From contig NZ_DGUN01000052.1 of the NCBI RefSeq assembly GCF_002395745.1, positions 1 to 44,235 on the forward strand: DNA of 44,235 nucleotides. The letters run 5' to 3'. Position numbers and translations under genes: made by a program. The notes under the pieces are model-generated. The model worked only from the letters and a program-made list of their open reading frames with translations, was not told where the DNA came from and searched no databases. The DNA comes from Fibrobacter sp. UBA4309 (GTDB lineage: Bacteria > Fibrobacterota > Fibrobacteria > Fibrobacterales > Fibrobacteraceae). Shown here piece by piece: positions 31,009 to 39,396 of the stretch (positions are counted from its first letter, which is position 1; each line of letters opens with the position of its first letter).

Positions 31009-32100
31009 ATGGCAAAGAAAAATACACCCACGAGCAACCTTTCCTCGGACAAGGCAAAAGCGGTAGAAGCCGCAATTGCACAAATTGAAAAGAACTATGG
31101 TAAAGGTTCGATTATGGCTCTCGGACAGCAACCCGTCGAAGATATTCCCGTCATCCCGTCCGGCTGTATCCAGCTCGACATGGCGCTCGGCGTTGGCGGA
31201 TTCCCGCGCGGCCGTATCATCGAGATCTACGGACCCGAATCTTCCGGCAAGACGACCCTCGCCCTCCACGCCATTGCCGAAGCCCAGAAGCTCGGCGGCG
31301 TCGCAGCCTTCATCGATGCCGAACACGCCTTCGATGCCGTCTATGCCCGCAAGCTCGGCGTCGATATCGAATCCCTACTCGTGTCCCAGCCGGACACCGG
31401 TGAACAGGCCCTCGACATCGCCGAAACGCTCGTCCGCTCCGGCGCCATCGACATCATCGTCGTCGACTCCGTGGCCGCCCTCGTGCCGCAGGCCGAAATC
31501 AACGGCGAAATGGGCGACAACCACGTCGGCCTCCAGGCCCGCCTCATGAGCCAGGCGCTCCGCAAGCTCACCGGCATTCTTTCCAAGTCCAACACCTGCA
31601 TGCTGTTCATCAACCAGCTGCGCATGAAGATCGGCGTGATGTTCGGCAACCCCGAAACCACCACCGGCGGTAACGCCCTCAAGTTCTACGCCACCCAGCG
31701 TCTCGACATCCGCCGCATCGCCGCAATCAAGGACGGCGAAGAGGTCATCGGCAACCGCACCCGCATCAAGGTCGTGAAGAACAAGGTCGCCGCACCGTTT
31801 ACCCAGTGCGAATTCGACATCCTCTACGGTTGCGGCATCTCGCGCGAAGCCTCCATCCTCGACCTCGCCACCGAACTCGACATCATCCAGAAGAGCGGTT
31901 CCTGGTTCAGCTACAACAATGAGAGAATCGGCCAGGGCCGCGAAAACACCCGCCTGTTCCTCAAGGACAATCCGGAACTCTGCAACGAGATCGAACAGAA
32001 GATTCGCGAAAGCATGAAGGACGTGGAACTGTTCAAGCTCGGCGAGAACGAATCGGTCGAAGCTGGCGACGACGAAGCCGTCGAAGTGGCCGAAGGCTAG
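31009..32100 (+). CDS. recA: Recombinase RecA
   Basis: A 363-residue RecA, the DNA strand-exchange ATPase that also triggers LexA cleavage. Walker A GPESSGKTT is at residues 75-83. Other blocks are DAEHAFD, IIVVDSVAALVPQAE (Walker B), MGDNHVGLQARLMSQALRKL (loop L1 region), LFINQLRMKIGVMFGNPE and TTGGNALKFYATQRLDIRR (loop L2 region). The C-terminus is acidic, as usual. The start at 31009 is chosen because GGAG lies 9 nt before it; a Met at 30994 has no such site. The gene has its own promoter and is closed by a strong terminator. Confidence 0.98.
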   Translation: MAKKNTPTSNLSSDKAKAVEAAIAQIEKNYGKGSIMALGQQPVEDIPVIPSGCIQLDMALGVGGFPRGRIIEIYGPESSGKTTLALHAIAEAQKLGGVAAFIDAEHAFDAVYARKLGVDIESLLVSQPDTGEQALDIAETLVRSGAIDIIVVDSVAALVPQAEINGEMGDNHVGLQARLMSQALRKLTGILSKSNTCMLFINQLRMKIGVMFGNPETTTGGNALKFYATQRLDIRRIAAIKDGEEVIGNRTRIKVVKNKVAAPFTQCEFDILYGCGISREASILDLATELDIIQKSGSWFSYNNERIGQGRENTRLFLKDNPELCNEIEQKIRESMKDVELFKLGENESVEAGDDEAVEVAEG

Positions 32101-32156
32101 CAGCAAAAAAAGCGGGCCTCGCCCGCCATCTAAATTTCTTCCTGTTGAGAAACAAG

Positions 32157-32201
32157 CTCCGCTCCCTCCTTCAGCCATTGTGAGGGTCCGGAGTTTTTTT
32201 T
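32157..32201 (+). terminator. recA terminator
   Basis: A stem CTCCG..CCCTC with GAGGG..CGGAG (32157-32193), interrupted by a 2-nt internal loop, followed by eight T residues. A GC-rich hairpin without T-tract (GCGGGC/GCCCGC, 32112-32126) lies upstream. Confidence 0.85.
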
Positions 32202-32244
32202 GCGTTCAGCGACCGCTCGCAATATTTTTTATTATCATTACGGC

Positions 32245-33009
32245 ATGTTCAAATTAGCGCGTTTATCCGTACTTCTCGTTCTGGCGGGTCTAGGTTACTC
32301 GGCCGCCCACGACCTGTGCCCGCAGTTCATGCTGGATTCCGCGATGATCGTGAACGTAGAGGGACGTTTTGTAAACGCGCAGAACAGCCGCGTGAGCCTG
32401 GATATAGAATGGCGTCACCATCCCGAGGCGCTGGACACGTTCTTCTTGAACTTCCCGCAGCAGAAGCCCGTCGTTTTCGTGACTGCCGGGGATTCCCGTT
32501 ACGAGATTCTCCAGCCGACCAACGTGAAACGGCAGCTGGGACTGCACCATCTCCGCGAGACCATCGGCAACACGCCGCTCAAGCTGGACGACCTGGAACT
32601 CCTGGCCAACGGGCTGTTCCTGTGCCGCGACTCGACAAAATCGCAAAAGATATTCTCGACGGCCTTTTCGAACATGTGGTATTCCATGGTCGTCGACACG
32701 CTACCGCTACCGCAGAAGGTCGTGATGCGCGGAGCCCGCAAGGAAGCGAGGACTTTCAATATCGGTGCCTGGAAGGATTTTTCCGGGAGTACGCTGCCGA
32801 CACTCGTCTCGATGACCGGCCCGAACTACAGCGGCAACCTCTGGGTGCGTTCCGCCTACACCATCGAACCGCCGAAAGGCGATCCTATCGTAGAGAATTC
32901 AAAGAAGAAGCAGTCCAAACGTCCGGTCTTATTTAGAAAGACGCTTGTGGATGGGAAACGAGAAATACCCCTGATACTCAAGCTCAATCAGGAATTCCTG
33001 AGAGAGTGA
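32245..33009 (+). CDS. Secreted protein of unknown function (254 aa)
   Basis: The signal peptide is MFKLARLSVLLVLAGLGYSA. The mature protein has segments such as VNAQNSRVSLDIEWRHHPEA, TLPLPQKVVMRGARKEAR and GPNYSGNLWVRSAYTIEPP, suggesting a beta-rich periplasmic or surface protein; I do not recognise the family. The last 27 codons overlap the end of the opposite-strand gene (32929-33009). The region after KKKQSKRPV looks atypical, so the stop may have been lost and the tail extended into the neighbour. The ATG at 32245 starts the signal peptide; no clear Shine-Dalgarno is present. Confidence 0.75.
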   Translation: MFKLARLSVLLVLAGLGYSAAHDLCPQFMLDSAMIVNVEGRFVNAQNSRVSLDIEWRHHPEALDTFFLNFPQQKPVVFVTAGDSRYEILQPTNVKRQLGLHHLRETIGNTPLKLDDLELLANGLFLCRDSTKSQKIFSTAFSNMWYSMVVDTLPLPQKVVMRGARKEARTFNIGAWKDFSGSTLPTLVSMTGPNYSGNLWVRSAYTIEPPKGDPIVENSKKKQSKRPVLFRKTLVDGKREIPLILKLNQEFLRE

Positions 33010-33912
33010 GCCGTCATAGAAGCGCTTCTTGGGGCGTTTCCACATGCCGAATTCCAAGGTCACGTTCTGCAAACCATTTTTCCATGAGAAATGCGGTCCG
33101 GCCTTGATCATTCCGTACCCGAGGGATTCTTTCTGCACCGTATTCCCGCTGCGGAGGTAGCCCGTACGATAAAAAATCGTCTCGAACACTGCAGCCCAGT
33201 TTTCCGTAAACACCAGGCGTCCGTAAGTATTCAGTTCCAGCAAGAAATCGCGGCTGAACACGGGGATGTTGCGCTTGTAGTCATAGCTCTTGCCACTGAA
33301 GTCCGTGCTCACGTCAGAAAGAATATAGTGGATTCCGCCCCCCAGAATGGAGCTACGGAGGAAGTAGAACTCCAGGCTCAGGCTCATGTCGAACAGTTGC
33401 ACGTAGTCGAGGTTCGCCGCCTCGTCCTTCCACACATTGTCGGTAATGTAGTCGGCGTTCCAGGTTTCGGCGATGCGTCCACCGCCCTGCACATCCGCCG
33501 TGACCATCTCGAGGTTGGACTTGTAGTAGATGTAGCTTTCGTACACGAGATTCACTTCGAACTGCGGATTCGTCTTGAACGGGCGGAGCCCGAGGCCCGC
33601 GCTATAGCCGCCGTAGAACGGAGAGCCCTCCACGGAAGCTTCCATCTTGAGGTAGGCGGGGTTCTTGCCGAGCGGGCCGCCGTAATCCGGCTCGTCGAGG
33701 GGTTCCAACCACGTATAGTGGACGTTCCCTACCAACTGGGGTAACCACTGGCCCCATACAAAGGGCGTATTGCCCATGACGCCCCACGAAAGGTTCGGCC
33801 CGTACCGGAAACCGTTCTGTTCGCCCTGGTCGAACGAAGCGAACGCCGGCAAGGCGACCGCCATCATAAGAATGGGCAAAAATTTACAGATTATGGGACC
33901 CCGAAGCTTCAT
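32929..33912 (-). CDS. Outer-membrane beta-barrel protein (327 aa)
   Basis: The signal peptide is in MKLRGPIICKFLPILMMAVA ending FAS. The rest is rich in aromatic residues and alternating beta strands, such as PQFEVNLVYESYIYYKS, MSLSLEFYFLRSSILGGGIH, NVTLEFGMWKRPKKRF and FLIELEYQGYFSF, as in an outer-membrane barrel of roughly 12-14 strands. I recognise no family. Its 3' end overlaps the 3' end of the secreted-protein gene by 81 bp. It is transcribed toward that gene and divergently from the BamE-like lipoprotein, with 84 bp between the two start codons. Confidence 0.8.
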   Translation of the reverse strand: MKLRGPIICKFLPILMMAVALPAFASFDQGEQNGFRYGPNLSWGVMGNTPFVWGQWLPQLVGNVHYTWLEPLDEPDYGGPLGKNPAYLKMEASVEGSPFYGGYSAGLGLRPFKTNPQFEVNLVYESYIYYKSNLEMVTADVQGGGRIAETWNADYITDNVWKDEAANLDYVQLFDMSLSLEFYFLRSSILGGGIHYILSDVSTDFSGKSYDYKRNIPVFSRDFLLELNTYGRLVFTENWAAVFETIFYRTGYLRSGNTVQKESLGYGMIKAGPHFSWKNGLQNVTLEFGMWKRPKKRFYDGSLSQEFLIELEYQGYFSFPIHKRLSK

Positions 33913-33996
33913 TTCAATGTAAAATCTAAAAAATATTAAGCCACTTGTAATTTAAATTCTTATTTTGTGAACAACAAAATCCTCTAAGGAGATTCT

Positions 33997-34443
33997 ATGA
34001 AAATTCCTCATATCTGTTTGCTTGCTCTCGGCGCATTGCTGTTCTGGAGCTGCGCAAGCCGTTATTCCTCCCCTATCCTTATCGAACGCGGCGAAGGCCG
34101 TAAAGAATGGGAACGTGAATATTTCGTCGTCAAGGAAAGCATGGGCATCGACAAGCGCCTGAAGGACGTGTTCAAGCAGGGCTATATCGAAGAAGGCATG
34201 ACCAACGACATGGTGAACCTGCTCTGGGGACCTCCTGACCACGAAACCGAGACCGAGACCAGCAGCGTGTGGGAATACTACACCCGCGAAGGCCAGCTGA
34301 TCACCCGCCTCATCTGGAAGCACCCCGACATCGCCCGCCTGAAGGGCTTCGAAGGCGAATGGGTTCTCGAAAAGATCGAGGGCGACCGCTACGGCGGATC
34401 CCCGGCCCCGACCTCCAGCCGTTCCAGCAACTACAACAACTAA
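33997..34443 (+). CDS. Lipoprotein with BamE/SmpA-like domain (148 aa)
   Basis: It has a lipoprotein signal peptide, MKIPHICLLALGALLFWSCAS, with lipobox FWSC (Cys19). Residues about 60-110 resemble the BamE/SmpA fold: QGYIEEGMTNDMVNLLWGPP, then DHETETETSSVWEYYTREGQ. The pattern GMT...V..L.G.P......W.YY is typical. The C-terminus is Ser/Asn-rich. BamE-like domains assist outer-membrane protein assembly or bind envelope partners; whether this is a true BamE is uncertain because many small lipoproteins share the fold. A perfect Shine-Dalgarno (AAGGAG) precedes the ATG, and a good terminator follows the gene, so it is probably a single-gene transcript. Confidence 0.8.
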   Translation: MKIPHICLLALGALLFWSCASRYSSPILIERGEGRKEWEREYFVVKESMGIDKRLKDVFKQGYIEEGMTNDMVNLLWGPPDHETETETSSVWEYYTREGQLITRLIWKHPDIARLKGFEGEWVLEKIEGDRYGGSPAPTSSRSSNYNN

Positions 34444-34482
34444 TTCAACTGCGATTGCCGGAGTTTTTCCGCATCCAGGCAA

Positions 34483-34512
34483 AAAGCCGACCCGCCAAGG
34501 GCGGCTTTTTTT
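34483..34512 (+). terminator. Terminator of the BamE-like gene
   Basis: AAAGCCG (34483-34489) pairs with CGGCTTT (34502-34508), with an inner CCC/GGG, followed by a T-run to 34512. Confidence 0.85.
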
Positions 34513-34536
34513 GTTATATTAGCCCTTTTTTTAGAA

Positions 34537-37500
34537 ATGAAAAAGACAACTATTTTCTGCATTATCCCCTTGTTGGCATTCGGTTTCTGGACGAGCTGTT
34601 CCAATAGCGAATCTACTGAATCCGATGACGATATTGTAGAAGAACTGGAATTCGAGACCGGAGAAGAACCTGAATCGTCCAGCTCTTCGGAAAATATTGA
34701 CGAAGGCCAAGAGTCATCCAGTTCCTCTGGAGAGGAACTAGACTCGTCCAGTTCCTCCGAAGAAGCGGAATACTCCATAGAAGGTTTCGTAAAGCAGAAG
34801 GGGCCTAAGACGGTATCTTTGACAGACGCCTCTGACGAGTCCAAAGTTACGATGGATGTCCAGCTGGACTACGACTTCTACATTGGCCGCACCGAAGTGA
34901 CCCGAGGACAGTACGCCGCCCTCATGGGTGGCGATATACCGGAAAGTGAAAAGAACCTCCCCCAAGTCGATGTCAATTTCTACGATGCCGTCTTGTACGC
35001 AAACGCATTAAGTAAAAGCGAAGGACTCGACACCGTTTATACCTATGCAAAATCGAATTTCGCCCCCTCCGGAAGTTGCGTTTTTCTTGAAGGGCTAGCC
35101 ACCCACTACGAAGTGTCCGGCTACCGACTGCCAACGGAGGCCGAGTGGGTATACGTCGCAAAAAAGTTCTGGAATATTGAAAATTCCTGGAACGCGGACA
35201 ATTCCTCATCGACGCCCCACGAGGTTTGCTCCACCCCCGGATTAGGCGGTTCTCACGGCAAATTCGAGGAAAATCCGGATGCCGTCTGCGACATGACAGG
35301 AAATGTTGCAGAATGGGTGGACGGATGGCTTGCGGATTTTAAAGATACCACACTGACAAACTACGTCGGCGCCTCCGCTCCCAACAGTCTAAAAGAAAAC
35401 ATGATAAAGGGCGGAAACTATCGACTGTCGCCCAACGACATCAACATCAACACCCGCCGGGATGTGTATCCTATCGCGATGAATTCCAGCGCCGATTATG
35501 TAGGATTCAGGCTAGTGCTTGGAGCCATCGACAAACCGCTTTGGCTAGATCCTTCCGGATCAGTGAACACGGTCAAGATAAACATCGTAGCAACCACAGA
35601 ATCTGTCCTGGGAACTTTAAACACCAGAAGGGCAAAGGCGAAACTCGTATTCAGGAACGACGTTTCCGGGAAATTGACCTTTATCGATTACTCCAGGAAT
35701 GCTTCCAGGGCTATTGAAATCGAAGATAATACAAGCGCATTCCATCCAGACGTATCTCCCGATGGCAATTATGTCGCGTTCAGCACCCAGATTGAAGGAC
35801 TGTCCGGAAAATCAAAAGTCTATGTATGCCGCCTGGATTCCGCATGTTCAGAAAAAGTAGAACTCCCCGTAAATAATGCCGCCATACCGCGATTCAGGGT
35901 CTTAGGACCCGGCGATACCGTTCTAGTGTATGTATCTGATGCAGGAAGCAACAAGGATTCCTTGACTTGGGCAGGATACAGCACCTGGATTGTACCTTTT
36001 GCAGGGGGGAATTTCGGCACACCCCGACTATTGCTAAAGGGCAGTTTTAACGGAGGCGTAACAGAGGGGTTTGCGGTAACCGGCTCGACACTTTTGCGCG
36101 TTGCCACCTGGAACGATCCCGACAAGGTTAAATATGACGTATGGTACAACAACGAGCAGGCCTGCAACGTCTCCCTTGCCAGCGACGGTTCAAGCCGAAC
36201 TTTGTTTCTCGATTTTGGAGGTTCTACGGGTCAGAAGTTTGTCGGCCAGAGATACAGGACCCACGAACAAATTCTTGTAATGAATAGCGGTGGAAACTTA
36301 GTGGACGCAGTCGCTTCTCCGGCAGGCTATTCCTATGACCATACGGAATGGGTGGCCGGCAAGAATGCGGCGGTGGCAACACTTACGGACCATAATGGAG
36401 CCCATAAAAAAATCGTCTTGATAGACATGGAAACGAAAAAAATTGTCGAACTCGTAGAAAGCGATGAATTATGGCATCCGGTTCTTTGGGTAGAACAGTC
36501 CATGCCTCCTGTCGCAAAAAGCAGTTCTTCAAGTAAAGCGGCCGAAGAACCGTCCAGCACAAGTATCCAAACGAGTTCTTCAAGCGAGATCGTCGAAACC
36601 AGCTCTTCAAGCGAGATTGTCCCGACAAGTTCCTCCGGCGAAATTGTCCCGACAAGTTCCTCCGGCGAGATTGTCCCGATAAGTTCCTCCGGCGAAATCG
36701 TCCCGATAAGTTCCTCCGGCGAGATTGACCCAACAAGTTCTTCTGGCGAACACAGCCTGGTCCTGGATCCCGACAGCGCAGGAATATACGTAAAAAGCTA
36801 CACGCAGTTCAAAGACTTCATTATACGATACAAGATGGAGCTCTTGTGGCAGTTTGCCGATTCCGCCAACGTGGTCGTCATAGGGTCTTCGCGCCCTCTA
36901 AACGCCGTTTACCCCACAAGACTCAGCAACCAATTCATCGGGGTAAACTTGGGCCTTGCATCATGCACGATCCATATGTCAAAGGACCTCCTGATGAAGT
37001 ACATTATGCCCCACTACAAAAAGATGAAGTATCTGGTAGTTTCCCTCGATTTGGATTTTTGGTGGAAAACAGCATCTGCCAAAGATGACAACTGGTTCGC
37101 CGACAACGACGCCAACGCAAAATACCTGTTGTATCCTGGATTTGTATATGACAAGAACCACGATTACTGGGCTGGCGAAGAAGACCTTACACCTTTATAC
37201 GAGGCTGCGAAGGACGGAATACTCTACCCGTCATCAAATCGTACCGACCATATTATTGAGCTTAGAGGTCAATTGCACACTACTTGCTCGGGATCGTGGC
37301 CAGGAGCAAGTTTTGGAGCTACCGTTAGCGATCCTGGACAAGAAATCCTCGCAGGCTCCATGAATTCCCTGAAGACCATCATTGAAGAGTCGGCCAAGCG
37401 AGGCGTAACAGTCATCGGGACAATCCTCCCCCAGTCACCCGCATACAGGAATTCCACGATGTTCGGTTACCTGGGCATGAAGCGCAGTATTGCCGATTCC

Positions 37501-37686
37501 CTGATCAATGAATTCGTCGAGATGGAAAACACATATTCGAATTTTGTCCTGTTCGACGAAAACAAGGATGGTCTGCACGACTACGCCGGCGGAATGAACG
37601 AAGATTCGCAGCACCTTTGCGATACAGGAGCCGAGATCTACACCCACCGCCTGGATTCCCTTTTGCTGGAACTTGACAACAGATAG
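34537..37686 (+). CDS. Multidomain lipoprotein resembling Fibrobacter family TIGR02171 (1049 aa)
   Basis: It has a lipoprotein signal (MKKTTIFCIIPLLAFGFWTSC, lipobox Cys21), then acidic Ser-rich linkers to about residue 85. Residues 105-330 are a formylglycine-generating-enzyme-like (FGE-sulfatase) domain: DFYIGRTEVTRGQYAALMGG, YRLPTEAEW, MTGNVAEWVDGW, YVGFRLVLG. Residues 350-660 look like a TolB/WD-type beta-propeller (HPDVSPDGNYVAFSTQ, GKSKVYVCRLD). A Ser-rich linker with 27-bp repeats follows (nt 36571-36759). Residues 745-1049 resemble an SGNH hydrolase: VVVIGSSRP (Ser784/785) and a terminal D-x-x-H, DSQH (Asp1023, His1026). The order lipoprotein, FGE-like, propeller, C-terminal domain fits the TIGR02171 Fibrobacter paralogues, whose function is unknown. 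TATATT occurs at 34515-34520. Confidence 0.85.
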   Translation: MKKTTIFCIIPLLAFGFWTSCSNSESTESDDDIVEELEFETGEEPESSSSSENIDEGQESSSSSGEELDSSSSSEEAEYSIEGFVKQKGPKTVSLTDASDESKVTMDVQLDYDFYIGRTEVTRGQYAALMGGDIPESEKNLPQVDVNFYDAVLYANALSKSEGLDTVYTYAKSNFAPSGSCVFLEGLATHYEVSGYRLPTEAEWVYVAKKFWNIENSWNADNSSSTPHEVCSTPGLGGSHGKFEENPDAVCDMTGNVAEWVDGWLADFKDTTLTNYVGASAPNSLKENMIKGGNYRLSPNDININTRRDVYPIAMNSSADYVGFRLVLGAIDKPLWLDPSGSVNTVKINIVATTESVLGTLNTRRAKAKLVFRNDVSGKLTFIDYSRNASRAIEIEDNTSAFHPDVSPDGNYVAFSTQIEGLSGKSKVYVCRLDSACSEKVELPVNNAAIPRFRVLGPGDTVLVYVSDAGSNKDSLTWAGYSTWIVPFAGGNFGTPRLLLKGSFNGGVTEGFAVTGSTLLRVATWNDPDKVKYDVWYNNEQACNVSLASDGSSRTLFLDFGGSTGQKFVGQRYRTHEQILVMNSGGNLVDAVASPAGYSYDHTEWVAGKNAAVATLTDHNGAHKKIVLIDMETKKIVELVESDELWHPVLWVEQSMPPVAKSSSSSKAAEEPSSTSIQTSSSSEIVETSSSSEIVPTSSSGEIVPTSSSGEIVPISSSGEIVPISSSGEIDPTSSSGEHSLVLDPDSAGIYVKSYTQFKDFIIRYKMELLWQFADSANVVVIGSSRPLNAVYPTRLSNQFIGVNLGLASCTIHMSKDLLMKYIMPHYKKMKYLVVSLDLDFWWKTASAKDDNWFADNDANAKYLLYPGFVYDKNHDYWAGEEDLTPLYEAAKDGILYPSSNRTDHIIELRGQLHTTCSGSWPGASFGATVSDPGQEILAGSMNSLKTIIEESAKRGVTVIGTILPQSPAYRNSTMFGYLGMKRSIADSLINEFVEMENTYSNFVLFDENKDGLHDYAGGMNEDSQHLCDTGAEIYTHRLDSLLLELDNR
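36571..36759 (+). repeat. 27-bp tandem repeat, seven units, coding
   Basis: Seven in-frame 27-bp units encode nonapeptides of the type T/I-S-S-S-G/S-E-I-V-P in the linker between the propeller and SGNH-like domains. The central four are near-identical in DNA, so the array could change length by slippage without shifting the frame. Confidence 0.9.
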
Positions 37687-37700
37687 CGGTAAAAAAGGCA

Positions 37701-37736
37701 AAAAGACCTCCGGAAAAAACATCTGGCGGTCTTTTT
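37701..37736 (+). terminator. Terminator after the TIGR02171-like gene
   Basis: AAAAGACC (37701-37708) pairs with GGTCTTTT (37728-37735), a U-rich 3' arm following a 19-nt loop, 15 nt after the stop. Confidence 0.8.
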
Positions 37737-37836
37737 TGGGGTCTATACGGAGCCTAAAACGCGTTCCAGCCTACCCAAATCCATAAAATTTTCTACATTT
37801 ACGCGCGTTAAATTTAAACCTCTCAAGGAGTCAATT

Positions 37837-38598
37837 ATGCGTCAGTATATCATTGCTGGTAACTGGAAGATGAACAAAACCGTTAGCGAATCCATTCAGC
37901 TCGCTAAGGATATCGTGGAAGCCGTCAAGGACGTGAAGAAGACCGAAGTGGTCATCGCCCCGACTTACCTCGCCGCCGCCAAGGTCGCCGACGTCATCAA
38001 GGGTTCCAACGTGAAGCTCGCCATCCAGGACATCCACTGGAAGGACCAGGGCGCATACACTGGTAAGGTTTCTGTGGACATGGTCAAGGAAATCGGTGCC
38101 GAATACATCATCATCGGTCACTCCGAACAGCGTCAGTACTTCCACGAAACCGAAGAAACCGTGAACCTCAAGGTCAAGAAGACCCTCGAAGCCGGTCTTA
38201 AGCCGATTATCTGCATTGGCGAAACCCTCGACCAGCGCAACGGTGGCATCCTCAAGGAAGTCCTCGGTCTCCAGATCAAGGGCGCCTTCAAGGACGTTTC
38301 TGCTGAAGACGCAGCCAAGTGCGTTCTCGCTTACGAACCGGTTTGGGCAATCGGTACCGGCGTTACCGCTACCGACGAACAGGCTCAGGACACCCAGGCC
38401 TACGCTCGCTCCGTTGTGAAGGAAATCTACGGTGAAGCTGTTGCCGAAGGCATGCGCATCCAGTACGGTGGCTCCATGAAGGGCGCCAACGCAGCCGGCC
38501 TCCTCGCCCAGAAGGACATCGACGGTGGTCTCATTGGCGGTGCAGGTCTCAAGGCCAACACCTTCAAGGAAATCATCGACGCTGCCGAAGCCAAGTAA
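37837..38598 (+). CDS. tpiA: Triosephosphate isomerase
   Basis: A 253-residue glycolytic TIM-barrel enzyme, of the usual length. It interconverts dihydroxyacetone phosphate and glyceraldehyde 3-phosphate in the cytoplasm. The active-site residues are present: Asn9 and Lys11 in GNWKMNK, His95 in IIIGHSEQR and the catalytic Glu167 in LAYEPVWAIGTG, with loop 6 following. The phosphate-binding YGGSMKGANA and GGLIGGAGLK close the protein. AAGGAG lies 7 nt upstream. secG starts 27 bp downstream, a common tpiA-secG pairing, so they are likely cotranscribed. Confidence 0.98.
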   Translation: MRQYIIAGNWKMNKTVSESIQLAKDIVEAVKDVKKTEVVIAPTYLAAAKVADVIKGSNVKLAIQDIHWKDQGAYTGKVSVDMVKEIGAEYIIIGHSEQRQYFHETEETVNLKVKKTLEAGLKPIICIGETLDQRNGGILKEVLGLQIKGAFKDVSAEDAAKCVLAYEPVWAIGTGVTATDEQAQDTQAYARSVVKEIYGEAVAEGMRIQYGGSMKGANAAGLLAQKDIDGGLIGGAGLKANTFKEIIDAAEAK

Positions 38599-38625
38599 TT
38601 TTCAAACAACCAAGGAATCGTCACT

Positions 38626-39045
38626 ATGACAACTCTTTTTTGGGTCCTTATCGTCGTCCACGTGTTCCTGTGCTTCTTCCTCATGTTGCTCGTTCTCGTG
38701 CAGAACGACAAGATGGGTGGCCTCGCAGGTCTCGGTGGTATGACTTCCCAGTCCGCATTCTCCACCGCCGGTGCAGCAACGTTCATCCAGAAGCTGACCC
38801 GCGGTGTGGCTGTGGTGTTCTTCATCATCGTCTTCGCCCTCGGCCTCATCACGGCCAAGCAGGACCAGGCTGTTGAAGAATCCGCCATGCAGAAGGCTAC
38901 ACGCGAAGGCGCTGCCCAGCAGGCTCCGACGGTCCCGGCTCTGCCCGGTGACTTTGCCGCTCCGGCTGTTGATGCAGGTGCCGCCGCTGAAGCGCCTGCA
39001 GCCGAAGCACCGGCCGCTGATGCGGCTGCCCCGGCTGCCGAATAA
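38626..39045 (+). CDS. secG: Preprotein translocase subunit SecG
   Basis: A 139-residue SecG. Two membrane helices (residues about 3-25 and 55-77) flank the conserved loop LVQNDKMGGLAGLGG and SQSAFSTAGAATFIQKLTR. The C-terminal 50 residues are a low-complexity Ala/Pro/Glu tail (for example APAAEAPAADAAAPAAE), longer than in E. coli SecG but common in this size class. SecG is the small inner-membrane partner of SecYE that aids SecA-driven export. AAGGA precedes the ATG. A perfect terminator follows. Confidence 0.95.
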   Translation: MTTLFWVLIVVHVFLCFFLMLLVLVQNDKMGGLAGLGGMTSQSAFSTAGAATFIQKLTRGVAVVFFIIVFALGLITAKQDQAVEESAMQKATREGAAQQAPTVPALPGDFAAPAVDAGAAAEAPAAEAPAADAAAPAAE

Positions 39046-39070
39046 GGGAGCATAGCCCAACCGCATATTG

Positions 39071-39095
39071 AAGTCCGCCCTTGTGGCGGACTTTT
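39071..39095 (+). terminator. tpiA-secG terminator
   Basis: AAGTCCGCC (39071-39079) and GGCGGACTT (39085-39093) form a perfect 9-bp stem followed by T residues, 26 nt after the secG stop. Confidence 0.92.
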
Positions 39096-39126
39096 TCCGC
39101 TTAGTAAAAATGTTAGATTTCTTGAT

Positions 39127-39396
39127 ATGAAGCGCGTTTTCATCTTTCTTTGTCTCGTCTTGAGCTCATGTGGTTGCTGGGAGTTATCTGACGAGCATTG
39201 CCAAGAGTTTTGGGAAGACGAGCACGAACGCGATAGCCGTAAATGTACGGACTTTGCCGCAGTCGAAAGATGCAAGGCCGAACAACAAGAAATTCTAGCT
39301 ACGCAGCAACCCGGAAAACCTTTAAACATCGATTCCCTGTGCAATGCAAACACAGAGAAAATCAAATGCATCGACAATGAGAAATATGGATTCTAA
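39127..39396 (+). CDS. Small Cys-rich lipoprotein (89 aa)
   Basis: A short protein with a lipoprotein signal, MKRVFIFLCLVLSSCGCWEL, lipobox LSSC (Cys15). The mature part is charged and holds further Cys residues at roughly regular distance (EHCQEFW, KCTDF, ERCKAE, SLCNANTE, IKCIDN), so disulfide pairing in the periplasm is likely. It resembles no family I know. Its last codons overlap the start of murD by about 11-20 nt, which suggests translational coupling. It lies just after the secG terminator, so it needs its own promoter. Confidence 0.75.
   Translation: MKRVFIFLCLVLSSCGCWELSDEHCQEFWEDEHERDSRKCTDFAAVERCKAEQQEILATQQPGKPLNIDSLCNANTEKIKCIDNEKYGF

Noticed and set aside
32112..32126. A GC-rich hairpin just after recA as the terminator
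   Set aside because: It lacks a T-tract; the hairpin at 32157-32193 with eight T residues is a better terminator.
36571..36759. A repeat array that might suggest CRISPR
   Set aside because: Units are contiguous, in frame, code for a Ser-rich linker, have no spacers and no cas genes are near.
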